Source of the DNA: Nitzschia sp. DOCU1
Lineage: Eukaryota > Bacillariophyta > Bacillariophyceae > Bacillariales > Bacillariaceae
Direction of reading: 5' to 3'
Assembly (NCBI GenBank): GCA_951394045.1
Contig: OX595990.1
Span: forward strand, 1,054,001 to 1,118,000
DNA length: 64,000 nt
Shown here in pieces: positions 27,761-36,890 of the stretch (within the stretch, counting starts at the first letter, position 1; each line of letters starts with the position of its first letter). Made by a program: the position numbers and the translations under genes. The notes beneath the pieces are model-generated. The model saw nothing but the letters and a program-made list of their open reading frames with translations. It was not told where the DNA came from and did not search any database.

Positions 27761-29472
27761 ATGAACCACGTTCATCCTGCACCATCTGCTGCTGGATTGT
27801 CGTATTTGGATTGGAGTGAGTTTCTGACTACCCCCGTTCCACCTGCCCAGATTCCGAATCCGCCTTCCGCCACCGAGATTGCAACCGCGGTCGCCAGTGC
27901 AATCAACATTCCTGCGCCACCAAGTGCTTCTCAAATCGCCAGTGCATTCGCTAGTGCCTTCCAATCTACGCCAACCCCTGTGACTACGACTAGTGGCGGA
28001 GGAACTAGCACCGTGACCAACTCTGCCAACACTGGAGGGATCTTATTCCAGTATAACCCGGCGAATCTACCAAACGACGTCCGCCTCCGATACAAGCAAC
28101 GCACCGACGGCAAGCTGGTTCTCAAAAGCACAGTTGAAACGCCATATTTCAACAACAAGCTCTATTACGAGGAAGGCACAGACAAGATATTCCTTGCCGA
28201 TGGAACACTCTTCATCATTCAGCAGCCGAATGAGAAGGAGTTCTTGAAGGTCAACATAAGCTGTGAAGACAACTCTCATGCAGGCATTCGCGCATGGTAT
28301 TCCGACTTCGTGAAAACTTGCCACGAATACGGCTACTATGCTCATCCAATCTGGTGTTTCAAGAAGGATCATGGTGAAGAAAAAGGTTTCAAGGTGGGAG
28401 CAAATGCAGACGATGATCTCCCGCAGCGCATGCAAATTGGAATCCAGCGCATGTCGCACGCAATCTTCCGCGTGCTCTCGAAGAAAGATGTCTTCCCAAG
28501 CAAAAGTCGCCTTGCATCCATTGTCCGAGCTTGTAATGGCGATGGATACCGTGCCCTCAAAGCTGTCCTGTTTGAATCGCACCCAGCTTTCCATCATCAG
28601 CCGTCCACGTTGATCACGACCTACCCCAAGCAGCGTGATCAAACGATGCTTGAATACTACGGGAAATTTCTGGACTACCTCCAGCTGCGCGCCTATATCT
28701 CGAACATCGATGCCTCGCTGGATGACACTGCAGAACTGGACATCTTCATTGCCAACACCAAGTACAGCGAATACCTCAATCGCGTGACTATGGATGAGCG
28801 TCGCCTCAGCAGCCTGAGCCACAAGTATACTGGAAGCCAACTTGTTGAGACTCTTGATAAATTCCTGTTGATGCCGGATAGCCCTGCGCGACGCAGAACC
28901 CAGGAATCACGCCCTGGGGGTGGCAACAGTGGGCAACGCACCACGCACTTTCGTCATGGCAACGATTTCCGCCGGCAAACTGCTGCTCGCGTCCAGCAAA
29001 TCGCTGCTGTCTCTGATGATGAAGCGGACTCTGACCCCGACAGTCCCACCGATGACGATGCCTCTGACGTTGATCCGATCGATGCTGAACTTCATGCGAT
29101 CAAGTCCCAAAAAGTCCTGCAGCCAAGGAGCTCTATCATGTCTATTGTGCTGCCATCCACCGCATTCAAGCAGATCCGAAGGCTGCCCAATCCCCGGAAT
29201 GCATCGTATGCGGAGAAAAACATCGTTTTGATCGATGCAAGATTCTGGCAAACCATGAGTTCCTCAAGGCGCACTACGTCCGTGCATGTCAAAACTTCCG
29301 TCGAGACCAATCAGCTCGTGCCGCTGCATTCCCAGGTTCCGACGGCAAAATTCCCCCACGCACTATCAAGGTACCGACCAAGGATAAAATTCCTGTCAAT
29401 TTTATTGACGATGACAGCCATCATGGATCTGTCACCGATGACGAACTGGATTTTCAGGACGGCCGTGTTTAA
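27761..29472 (+). CDS. gag: Retrotransposon Gag, frameshifted near its C-terminus
   Basis: The first ~450 codons are continuous. A Pro/Ala/Ser-rich N-terminus is followed by a helical capsid-like part (the UBN2/gag-like region around IRAWYSDFVKTCHEYGYY to LVETLDKFLLMPD) and a basic/acidic linker. At about 29108-29113, in a run of A, the original frame (which ends at 29554) loses sense. The alternative frame, displaced as by a one-base deletion, continues with a near-zinc-knuckle (CIVC, then H and C in GEKHRFDRC, spacing CX2CX3HX4C) and stops at 29472. The copy therefore looks disabled for full-length Gag, unless ribosomes shift there. The pol frame opens at 29442, giving a 30-bp overlap. Confidence 0.75.
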
Positions 29473-29474
29473 GT

Positions 29475-32400
29475 TTGGTCACACGCAGCCGCCCATCATT
29501 CAAATCCAAACGCCATGCCAGCAGGACAACGTCGGCGCTACCTATACATGGTAGACTGTCCTCTGCTCTAATGCTCGACAGCTCTGATGACACTACTGTT
29601 CGTGCCACGAACATCCGCTCTCATTGTCCTTCTAAGCGTCATGATCTAGACGGGGGTTCTCTATCCCATGACGCGGGGAGAGTGATCAACAATGAGACCG
29701 AACATCAGGAAAACAAGCCAGTGCCAGAACGCCCGGAACCAAAACCACCTGACAACTGCGATAGTTCATGCTCGAATTCGGGGAGAGTACCATCCGAAGT
29801 TCTAGAGCCGGGGAGAGAATCCGAGGACGAGGCGAATGAAGAAGATTCCATTGCAGATGCCACGGAAGAAGACTTTGTCACCATGGTGAATTCCGTCAAC
29901 ATCGACATTGGACCTGCGACAGGCTTTCCAACCTACGAATCCGATGATGCTCCAGAAGACCCTGACGATCCAGATGAAGTTCGCGCCCAAATCGACACTG
30001 GTGCACACATATCATGCACTCATCGCATTGATTTGATTCATGGATACACAAAGTTTACCAAATCCCGACCATGTCCCATCAGACTGTCACCTGCAGTCCA
30101 TGGATCCGACGCAACTCCCAAAGGTTTTGGATATGTTCACGTCCCCACCAACGAGGGCAATACAATTCTCCTGGTACGCATCTTCTACTCGCCAGCACTC
30201 AGAACAACCGTGATTGATGAACGCGATTTTATCCAAGCGGCTGGATACAAAGCCAGGGATATTAAGTCCGAAGATATATTCAAGAACTACGATGCTGGAA
30301 CATTCACGTACCGAGCAGAGAATCGCGTCAGGCGGGCCAATGATGTGGTATTACATGGTATTCTGCGCAACGGCAAGTGCTACACCGGAGCATTCATTCC
30401 CCCATTCTCGAAGGCTGCAGTCAAAAAGCTTTCCGAGCAAGATGACAGTTTCGCCAAAGACTGTCAAACAGCTACCATGTACAACATACATGCACATCAG
30501 GAACGGGAATATGAGGCGCTACGAGAGGAATTCAAGAGTTTGGCGCGTATGCACCACAAGCTACCATTCCACAAGTTCATCCAAGAGGCAACCAAGGTCA
30601 ACGCAATTCGGAAAGAAACGGAGCGACTTCTATGGCACCAAAGGCTGGGGCATCCAAGCGACTACTACCTATTCCATGCCCACAAACACGTTCGTGGCGT
30701 ACCGCCATTCAAGCATATGAACGCAATTCTGGACATGTGCCCAACGTGTATCAAGGCGAAGCAAACGAAAGAGCCAGCTGGAGAGAACTCGACTCGTATT
30801 GCCGAACAACCATACCAAGGCCTATCTATTGATTTCTCGTTTGCTGGTCAGAAGTCCAAGAATCAAGAGCGAGCTAGAGACTTTGTGGGCATCAACGGAG
30901 AGACCTGCTGGATTCTAATCACCGATCATTTCTCGCGAATGAAACATGGTGACACGAGAATCTCCAAGGCATCGCCTATTGGATGGATACGAGATTTTCT
31001 GAAGCGGTATGCACCCGAGTGCGACAACAAATACGTTGTCATGGACCAGGGCGGTGAGCTATACAAGAACCCGCAAGTCCGCGACCTGTTTCGGGAATTT
31101 GGCTACGCAATTCGCCCCACGGGAGCCGATGCATCAAATCAAAATGGCCCTGTAGAGCGTGCTCACTTGACAGCGGCGAATGCAATTCGAGCCATGTTGG
31201 AAGGTGCCAATCTGGATATTAAGTTTTGGCCCTACGCATTTCATCACTGGATGCGTATTGACAATTCATTTCCTTCTCGGGACCAAACTCAGGCTCCGCT
31301 CAAGATTGCACAGGATACGGTTGATGATCTCTTGGGGCTTCGAACGTTTGGATGCCGTGTCTGGGTCAGGCCGCCAGGCCGGCGACACGCCAAGTTTCAA
31401 TCAAACTCTAGGAAAGGTATTTTTCTGGGTTTCATCCCGAATACCAACAAGAACATCGTCTGGTATGACCCAGAAACTGCACGGGTGAAAATAGCCAAGC
31501 ATGCAAAATTCGACGAAGGTATGAATGACCTGCCACTCAACAGCGTGCCACCTAACGTGATCCACCTTCGACGCACTCAAGATGGTGACGATATTCCCCC
31601 GGAAAACGAAGATGTCACTATCCCAATGTTTGACATTGGAACAAGTCCCTTCTCGTATACCCTGTCCAAGACCTTGCAGCGCACCTGCCGCAATGCGAAT
31701 TTTGGCTTGGTGATTGAGACTGATGAACTGAATAATCGTGCCTTTGTGGCTGATGTCAAGGATAACAGCAGTGCGTCCCGCCTATTCTCTTCTCGCAAGG
31801 CCACCACGAATAAAATACGAGGTGCCTACGTCATCAAAATAAATGGTGAGCCCGTGTTCACTAAACAAGAAGCTCTTGAGGCATTGAGGAAGCTTCATGA
31901 CGAGAATGCAAAATCGTTTGAACTTGAATTTGCACCTGAGAAACGCCTTACTGCCAAGGATGTTCGCAAAGCCGTTCGGGAGCTGAACCTCTACGACCCC
32001 GCACTTTCCGCTGACTCAGGCCACGTGCACAGTCTATGTGTTGAAGACATTCGGTCCATTGCCCAGATTCGATTCCCCCAGGAGGACTTTTCTGTCGCCA
32101 ACTTGTCATTTCATGAAGCATCCTGCGCCATCAATGCCATTCGCTCGAAAGCGACTACCACTGCCGAACAAACCCTTGGCCGATTTACCCGTCGCAAGCT
32201 GAAATCATTGGACACATGGCCCGAGTGGGAAGCAGGAGAACATAAGCAACTCGATCAGTTTCACGAGCTTCAAATGTATGGAGAGCCCGTCACTCGTCCG
32301 CCCAATGCAGTGGTTTTACGTCAACACTGGCAGTACCACATCAAGCGGGATGGAACCCGAAGAGCTTGGAATTGTTGCGATGGCTCCCCCCGTGCCGCCC

Positions 32401-33914
32401 CGGTACTGCATCGTTTTGCACAGACTTATTCATCATGTGTCGAGCAACCCGTTCAACGATTGTTCTTTGCTCTTGCGGCCGAATTGAGCTACAAAATATT
32501 CGGTGGTGACGCGAAAGACGCCTATGCGCATTCGCCTCCTCCCGACCGTCCTACATTTGTGGAGATTGATGATGCGTATGCTGAGTGGTATCAACATCGC
32601 TTTGGCACACCGGTGGATCGCTCTAAGGTGCTTCCAGTACAACATGCACTACAAGGACACCCGGAGTCTGGAAGATTATGGGAGCAGCACATCTCGACTA
32701 TCCTCCTGTCACCTGCCTTTCAATTCTGGGCTACCACTCATGACAAATCGATATATCGGGGTGAATATGATGGCGTTCCAATCTTTCTGCTCCGACAGGT
32801 TGACGACTTTGCACTTGCCGCCCCATCGGAGGCGATTGCCAAGGCCATCTACACTCGCATTGGCGAACTACTGCAACTGCCCTCGGAAGACAAACCACCA
32901 TTCTCGTACCTTGGACCTGTCAAAGACTTTAATGGCGTGGATGTAGCACAATACGATGATCGCATCGTGCTGTCCTGTACAAGCTACATTGATCGTGTTC
33001 TTCGCACTCATGGCTGGGATAAGCCTGCACCCAATGAAGCTGCCGATTCCGCCAAACCCATCTCCCCTATTCCGGCGGACAGCATCAATACACTGTATGC
33101 TACCAAGGGTGTTACTGAAGGCACTGACGATCACAAGAAACTCGAGACAGCAATGGGTTTTTCGTATCGGACGCTATTGGGTGAACTACTCTATGCGTAT
33201 GTCACATGCCGACCCGATATTGGATATGCGGTCATAACCCTGAGCAAATTTGCCACCTGTCCAGGCGAATTTCATTTCGGAATGCTAAAAAAGGTTGCTA
33301 AATATTTGCGACGCACCAAGCACTGGGGCATTCATTTTCGGCGCTCTACGCGAGACTCCACTCTCCCACCATGTCCATCCGATTCGACTGCCATACCTAC
33401 TGAGAGTGGATTGCCCGAATTCCCTGCTCTTGAAACTGGTGTACGCCTGACCACTTTCCTGGACGCCGCCCATGCAAATGATCTTCGTCGCCGCCGTTCT
33501 ACCACAGGTTTTGCGATCATGCTTGCTGGGGGCTGTATCTCGTACAAGTGCAAAACCCAACCACTTACCGCCACCAGCTCCACCGAGGCGGAGTTCTATG
33601 CTGCTGTCAGTGCGGCAAAACAAGTCAAGTATCTGCGTGCCATCCTCCACGAACTCGGATTTCCCCAGGAGAGCCCCACACCTCTCTACTGTGATAACGA
33701 ATCCGCCATCCGAATGATCAACGCCCGGATTCCCACCGAGCGCTCACGTCACATTCTTATTCAATATTTCGCCATCCAAGACTGGAAGGACCAAGGAGAC
33801 ATCATCATGCGACATATTCCCGGAGTCTTAAACCCATCCGACGACCTCACGAAACCTCTCGGTTGGATTCTGCACTCCCGCCACGCCCGTCGCCTTATGG
33901 GCCACTATGGTTGA
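29475..33914 (+). CDS. pol: Retrotransposon Pol polyprotein: protease, integrase, reverse transcriptase, RNase H
   Basis: 1479 codons without a stop. The frame is open from 29442 and the first in-frame ATG is 29571. Aspartic protease: IDTGAH (about residue 174). Integrase: zinc part HQRLGHPS with CPTC, catalytic core with LSIDFSF, VMDQGGEL and NGPVERAH (D, D, E), then FWPYAFHH. At about residues 739-824 there is a PDZ-like segment (FGLVIETDE, AFVADVKDNSSASRL, YVIKINGEPVFTKQEAL). RT: IFGGDAKDAYAH and the active site RQVDDFALA near residue 1107. RNase H: FLDAAHAND, SSTEAEFYAA, YCDNESAI. All catalytic acids are present, so the enzymes look functional. Expression from a frame different from gag would need a -1 shift in the short overlap, reinitiation, or splicing. 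Confidence 0.92.
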   Translation: MVTRSRPSFKSKRHASRTTSALPIHGRLSSALMLDSSDDTTVRATNIRSHCPSKRHDLDGGSLSHDAGRVINNETEHQENKPVPERPEPKPPDNCDSSCSNSGRVPSEVLEPGRESEDEANEEDSIADATEEDFVTMVNSVNIDIGPATGFPTYESDDAPEDPDDPDEVRAQIDTGAHISCTHRIDLIHGYTKFTKSRPCPIRLSPAVHGSDATPKGFGYVHVPTNEGNTILLVRIFYSPALRTTVIDERDFIQAAGYKARDIKSEDIFKNYDAGTFTYRAENRVRRANDVVLHGILRNGKCYTGAFIPPFSKAAVKKLSEQDDSFAKDCQTATMYNIHAHQEREYEALREEFKSLARMHHKLPFHKFIQEATKVNAIRKETERLLWHQRLGHPSDYYLFHAHKHVRGVPPFKHMNAILDMCPTCIKAKQTKEPAGENSTRIAEQPYQGLSIDFSFAGQKSKNQERARDFVGINGETCWILITDHFSRMKHGDTRISKASPIGWIRDFLKRYAPECDNKYVVMDQGGELYKNPQVRDLFREFGYAIRPTGADASNQNGPVERAHLTAANAIRAMLEGANLDIKFWPYAFHHWMRIDNSFPSRDQTQAPLKIAQDTVDDLLGLRTFGCRVWVRPPGRRHAKFQSNSRKGIFLGFIPNTNKNIVWYDPETARVKIAKHAKFDEGMNDLPLNSVPPNVIHLRRTQDGDDIPPENEDVTIPMFDIGTSPFSYTLSKTLQRTCRNANFGLVIETDELNNRAFVADVKDNSSASRLFSSRKATTNKIRGAYVIKINGEPVFTKQEALEALRKLHDENAKSFELEFAPEKRLTAKDVRKAVRELNLYDPALSADSGHVHSLCVEDIRSIAQIRFPQEDFSVANLSFHEASCAINAIRSKATTTAEQTLGRFTRRKLKSLDTWPEWEAGEHKQLDQFHELQMYGEPVTRPPNAVVLRQHWQYHIKRDGTRRAWNCCDGSPRAAPVLHRFAQTYSSCVEQPVQRLFFALAAELSYKIFGGDAKDAYAHSPPPDRPTFVEIDDAYAEWYQHRFGTPVDRSKVLPVQHALQGHPESGRLWEQHISTILLSPAFQFWATTHDKSIYRGEYDGVPIFLLRQVDDFALAAPSEAIAKAIYTRIGELLQLPSEDKPPFSYLGPVKDFNGVDVAQYDDRIVLSCTSYIDRVLRTHGWDKPAPNEAADSAKPISPIPADSINTLYATKGVTEGTDDHKKLETAMGFSYRTLLGELLYAYVTCRPDIGYAVITLSKFATCPGEFHFGMLKKVAKYLRRTKHWGIHFRRSTRDSTLPPCPSDSTAIPTESGLPEFPALETGVRLTTFLDAAHANDLRRRRSTTGFAIMLAGGCISYKCKTQPLTATSSTEAEFYAAVSAAKQVKYLRAILHELGFPQESPTPLYCDNESAIRMINARIPTERSRHILIQYFAIQDWKDQGDIIMRHIPGVLNPSDDLTKPLGWILHSRHARRLMGHYG

Positions 33915-33994
33915 TTTCTCCACGTATCTTTGGGGTTGATACATCTTTCCATTGTCTACTCGTTCATTCTATGATCTTCTACTGGGTAAAGATC

Positions 33995-34003
33995 AGGGGA
34001 GAG
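33995..34003 (+). other. Polypurine tract
   Basis: AGGGGAGAG lies immediately upstream of the 3' LTR TG, the expected place for plus-strand DNA priming. Confidence 0.8.
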
Positions 34004-34174
34004 TGTCGAACGAGTCATCTCACACGTACACACGACAGACCAAAGAACCGTTGTTCTTCTTCGATCGATTACATTCGGTGATTCCGAAAAGCAGCAAACT
34101 AAAAACGAAGTAGCCACTCTTTTGTTTCGGAATACTTTGCATTGCAAGTAGGTCGAGATTGAAGCAGCACGACA
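34004..34174 (+). repeat. 3' LTR
   Basis: 171 bp with regular TG...CA ends. Three substitutions separate it from the 5' LTR. It is followed by the target duplication TCGGC. Confidence 0.94.
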
Positions 34175-34179
34175 TCGGC
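34175..34179. repeat. Target-site duplication, right (TCGGC)
   Basis: Direct repeat of 27050-27054 flanking the element. Confidence 0.92.
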
Positions 34180-34341
34180 GCCCTTCCACCCAGCGCCATG
34201 TTGTTCGAAAGTTTCCACGGCACTGGCCTAGGCAGAGATGGTATGGCTTTGTTCTCTACTAGTTGTTGCATTGTTACAAATAACCCGTCTGCTGGCACAC
34301 ATAACGTTGGTTAACGCGGCGTGATGATGATGTGTCAGTGT

Positions 34342-34983
34342 CTAGCGAAGGCAGCACAGAGAGCAGCCAAAGGCGATAAAGACCATGCTGAGGTACATGT
34401 ATCCACAGCTAATGACAACGCTCATCCACTGCAGTACGTTGTCACAGTCTTCGGAGCTCAAACGTTTTGCGACACCAGACGCCAACCAGCAAACCCATCC
34501 AATGAAAATAATAATGTATACGGCCATGGTCTTGTCGTAGCAAAGAACATGCTTGATACGAGCGAACGAGTTGGCACCTCCATGCTCGTGTTCCTTTGGC
34601 ATGACAAAGTTGTTGTAGTTCGTTGTGGGAGATTCGACATCACCCGTCTTGATGGGAGTGTCGAGAGACGAGGGCGTCTCCCGAATCTTGTTGACAATGT
34701 ACAAGGCAGCCATCATGTGAATCAATGATAGAATACCATTCCCGAGCATCCAACCGCTGAGATTGGAACAACCAGTAGCGAGACTCATGGCACCATATAC
34801 CACTCCAGGCATGTTCAGACCAAAGGTCAGAGCAAGATAGGGAAAGAAGGGGCTGGTAAAAACCTCTCCGAAAGTGTCGCATGCAAAGCCGCAAGCTCGG
34901 CAGGGCAACGTGGCTACCTTGCCGATGGCATTGCAAGAAGCTCTCAACAGATCTCCGACTCCAGAACACAAGACTGCGGCCAT
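34342..34983 (-). CDS. Small multi-span membrane protein, unknown family (copy B)
   Basis: 213 residues in a single exon, with a Cys-rich N-terminus (CRACGFACDTFGEVF) and about four spans: FFPYLALTFGLNMPGVVYGA, LSLIHMMAALYIV, YIIIFIGWVCWLASGV and a C-terminal SCGYMYLSMVFIAFGCSLC. It shares GLNxPxVVxGA, KIRE and RIKHVLCYD with the plus-strand gene at 25878-26531, its convergent paralog. The variable loop between spans 2 and 3 is shorter here. The function is unknown, and the shared CYD segment before span 3 is the best family signature. Confidence 0.68.
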   Translation of the reverse strand: MAAVLCSGVGDLLRASCNAIGKVATLPCRACGFACDTFGEVFTSPFFPYLALTFGLNMPGVVYGAMSLATGCSNLSGWMLGNGILSLIHMMAALYIVNKIRETPSSLDTPIKTGDVESPTTNYNNFVMPKEHEHGGANSFARIKHVLCYDKTMAVYIIIFIGWVCWLASGVAKRLSSEDCDNVLQWMSVVISCGYMYLSMVFIAFGCSLCCLR

Positions 34984-35538
34984 TGTAGTTGTTGATGATG
35001 CGTTGTTAGATTAGAGAGGGATAGACAGACTGTAGTAGTTTGTGTGAAGAGGTCAATCCTAGACATCGGGAATGCCGAGTCCTGGAATCTGGTAAGAACA
35101 TCCAATCCCGGCGTTTTAATTCCGTAGACGTTGATAACCGTTAATATGATTAGAGGGAAATTCGGTAATTAGACGTAATTAGACCGTTGACTCGCTGAAA
35201 GTCTCTTGGTGATTATCCATCGCACGTGTTGACTTCTCCATGACTACGCAGTACTAACCGAAAGAACTTTACGCTGGAATAATCCGACCCACATCCATCC
35301 TTCGGCTTTGGATTGGCAGCAGTGTGTCACCATGAGATCATCTCTCGGTGCTACCAAAGAGACAGCGGCGGACGCATACACGGCGCCGGATCAATTTGTT
35401 TCAATGTGGTGTAAATCCTAAAAGGTCAGGAACTAACGACAAGTCAGCAGTTGGTGACCATATACTGATTGTTCTAGTTATGGTGGACTCAATTGTATAA
35501 TGCATTGAGGGCCACAAAAGGCCTCTGCCGTTCATGTC
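34984..35538. promoter_or_regulatory. Divergent intergenic region
   Basis: 555 bp between the starts of the membrane protein (minus) and the sulfotransferase (plus). A short repeat of taattagacgtaattagacc occurs at about 35167-35186. No gene seen. Confidence 0.5.
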
Positions 35539-36702
35539 ATGCCGCCCGCTCGTAACAGCACAAAAAAGAGGCGGCTAAAGCAAGGAGTCCTGATGCTGAT
35601 GCTATTATCGCCGCTAGTATCACTTTTATTTCAACTATATCATTTGACGGCCTCCAGCTTCTCCAGTCCTTCAGTCCCAGCTGTTCACAACGCGGCCCTG
35701 AGTCAAAACCGGAAATCCCAGCGTCCACTTCTGGAAACTATCATAACACCGCAGAGGGAGGTCATTGGAGATCCTGGATTTCTCTTGGACGTTGCCATTG
35801 TAGGCTTTCCAAAGTGTGGTACCACAGCTCTACAAGATTGGCTTTCCCAGCATCCTCAAATCGCATTGTTGCCTGGGGAGGCATTTCCGTTGATGTATCA
35901 TAAACCCTATCTATTGATATGGCGGTTGTATACGCAGTTGCCGGACGGGCCTGGAAAATTAATTCGAGGCTACAAGAACCCGTTGGATATCCGTACACCG
36001 CCTAGTATGCACTACTTGTCAACCCTCTTTCCCAAAACGCTATTGATTGTGGGCCTGAGGCATCCGGTGCATTGGTTCGAATCTCTGTACAATTTTAAAG
36101 TGCAAAACTTGCCTCCTCAAGTCGATCCAGCAGTCTTTGGAGATCCGAATTTGTTGATAGATGAGTGCGAAGATTGGACGGATCCTCACTGCGTTGGGAC
36201 AGCCAAAGGATGGTTCCATGTCTATCTGGCGGCGCTTGGAAAAGTTGCTTTTCCCAGCGAATGGAGAACCGAGTATCCTCGCTACCTGCAAAACGTTTCT
36301 TTGACCAAACCAGTCCCCAATCCCATATTTTTGTATGAAACCAATCAACTGAAGTTTGACTCGAAGGGGACAAACTCCACACAGCATTCGCAGCAATTTC
36401 GAACAGATCTTCAAAGGCTGCTGGGATTGGATTCGCCTCTGGACATGCCCATGTCCCGTGCCAAACCCGATTTAGAACATTTCAATGCACGCCAGCAACG
36501 CCGCAAAGATCGCAACAAGATTCAAATTTGCGAGGAGCGCTTCCAACCGTTGCGCAAGGCACTCATGGTCATTGCTCGGCGGACCTCGGAATGGATTCGA
36601 AACGACTTTCTAAAAAGCCCTGATGTTGTCGTTTCTTCGCCCGACCACTTTGGCTCGTTGATGGAGCGTTGGATGATAGATCCTTGTGAATCCAAAACAT
36701 GA
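35539..36702 (+). CDS. Golgi-type sulfotransferase (copy 1)
   Basis: 387 residues. A signal anchor at about 15-36 (GVLMLMLLSPLVSLLFQLYHL) makes it a type II membrane protein of the secretory pathway. The PAPS-binding 5'-phosphosulfate loop is VAIVGFPKCGTTALQDWL (about 86-103) and the 3'-phosphate block is LIVGLRHPVHWFESLYNF (about 169-186), both as in carbohydrate sulfotransferases. The family moves sulfate from PAPS to sugar or protein acceptors. The acceptor is unknown, but diatom sulfated cell-surface polysaccharides would fit. It is only distantly related to the other sulfotransferase here (50354-51577). An ATG five bases upstream (35534) is out of frame. Confidence 0.85.
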   Translation: MPPARNSTKKRRLKQGVLMLMLLSPLVSLLFQLYHLTASSFSSPSVPAVHNAALSQNRKSQRPLLETIITPQREVIGDPGFLLDVAIVGFPKCGTTALQDWLSQHPQIALLPGEAFPLMYHKPYLLIWRLYTQLPDGPGKLIRGYKNPLDIRTPPSMHYLSTLFPKTLLIVGLRHPVHWFESLYNFKVQNLPPQVDPAVFGDPNLLIDECEDWTDPHCVGTAKGWFHVYLAALGKVAFPSEWRTEYPRYLQNVSLTKPVPNPIFLYETNQLKFDSKGTNSTQHSQQFRTDLQRLLGLDSPLDMPMSRAKPDLEHFNARQQRRKDRNKIQICEERFQPLRKALMVIARRTSEWIRNDFLKSPDVVVSSPDHFGSLMERWMIDPCESKT

Positions 36703-36890
36703 TCATCGGCCTGTGTTCCTGCAGGATGCATTGAGGTGGAGTAACCACAGCTAGCGAGTAGGCATGTCGCAGTCGTATTTAAATTCTTTATTATGAGTTT
36801 TATGAATTTGGCGTCGACGAGGATCTTGCGCTGAAGGAATCGCAAACTTTTCCTTTCGTCCCCACTAATGCCAACCTCAAAGTTGTAAAT

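Larger units (their letters stand above)
27055..34174 (+). mobile_element. Ty1/copia LTR retrotransposon (CoDi-like), 7.12 kb
   Basis: A complete element bounded by 171-bp LTRs (27055-27225 and 34004-34174) and a 5-bp target duplication. Internal order is primer site, ORF0, gag and pol, with domain order protease, integrase, reverse transcriptase, RNase H, as in Ty1/copia. The LTRs differ at 3 of 171 positions, so insertion is fairly recent. Pol is fully open. Gag carries an apparent one-base frameshift near 29110, so this copy may depend on other copies for Gag. The name CoDi-like rests on host and domain order, not on a database match. Confidence 0.93.

Noticed and set aside
28067..28840. 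257-codon frame antisense to retrotransposon gag
   Set aside because: No homology to antisense retroelement proteins is visible, and its composition mirrors the gag codons.
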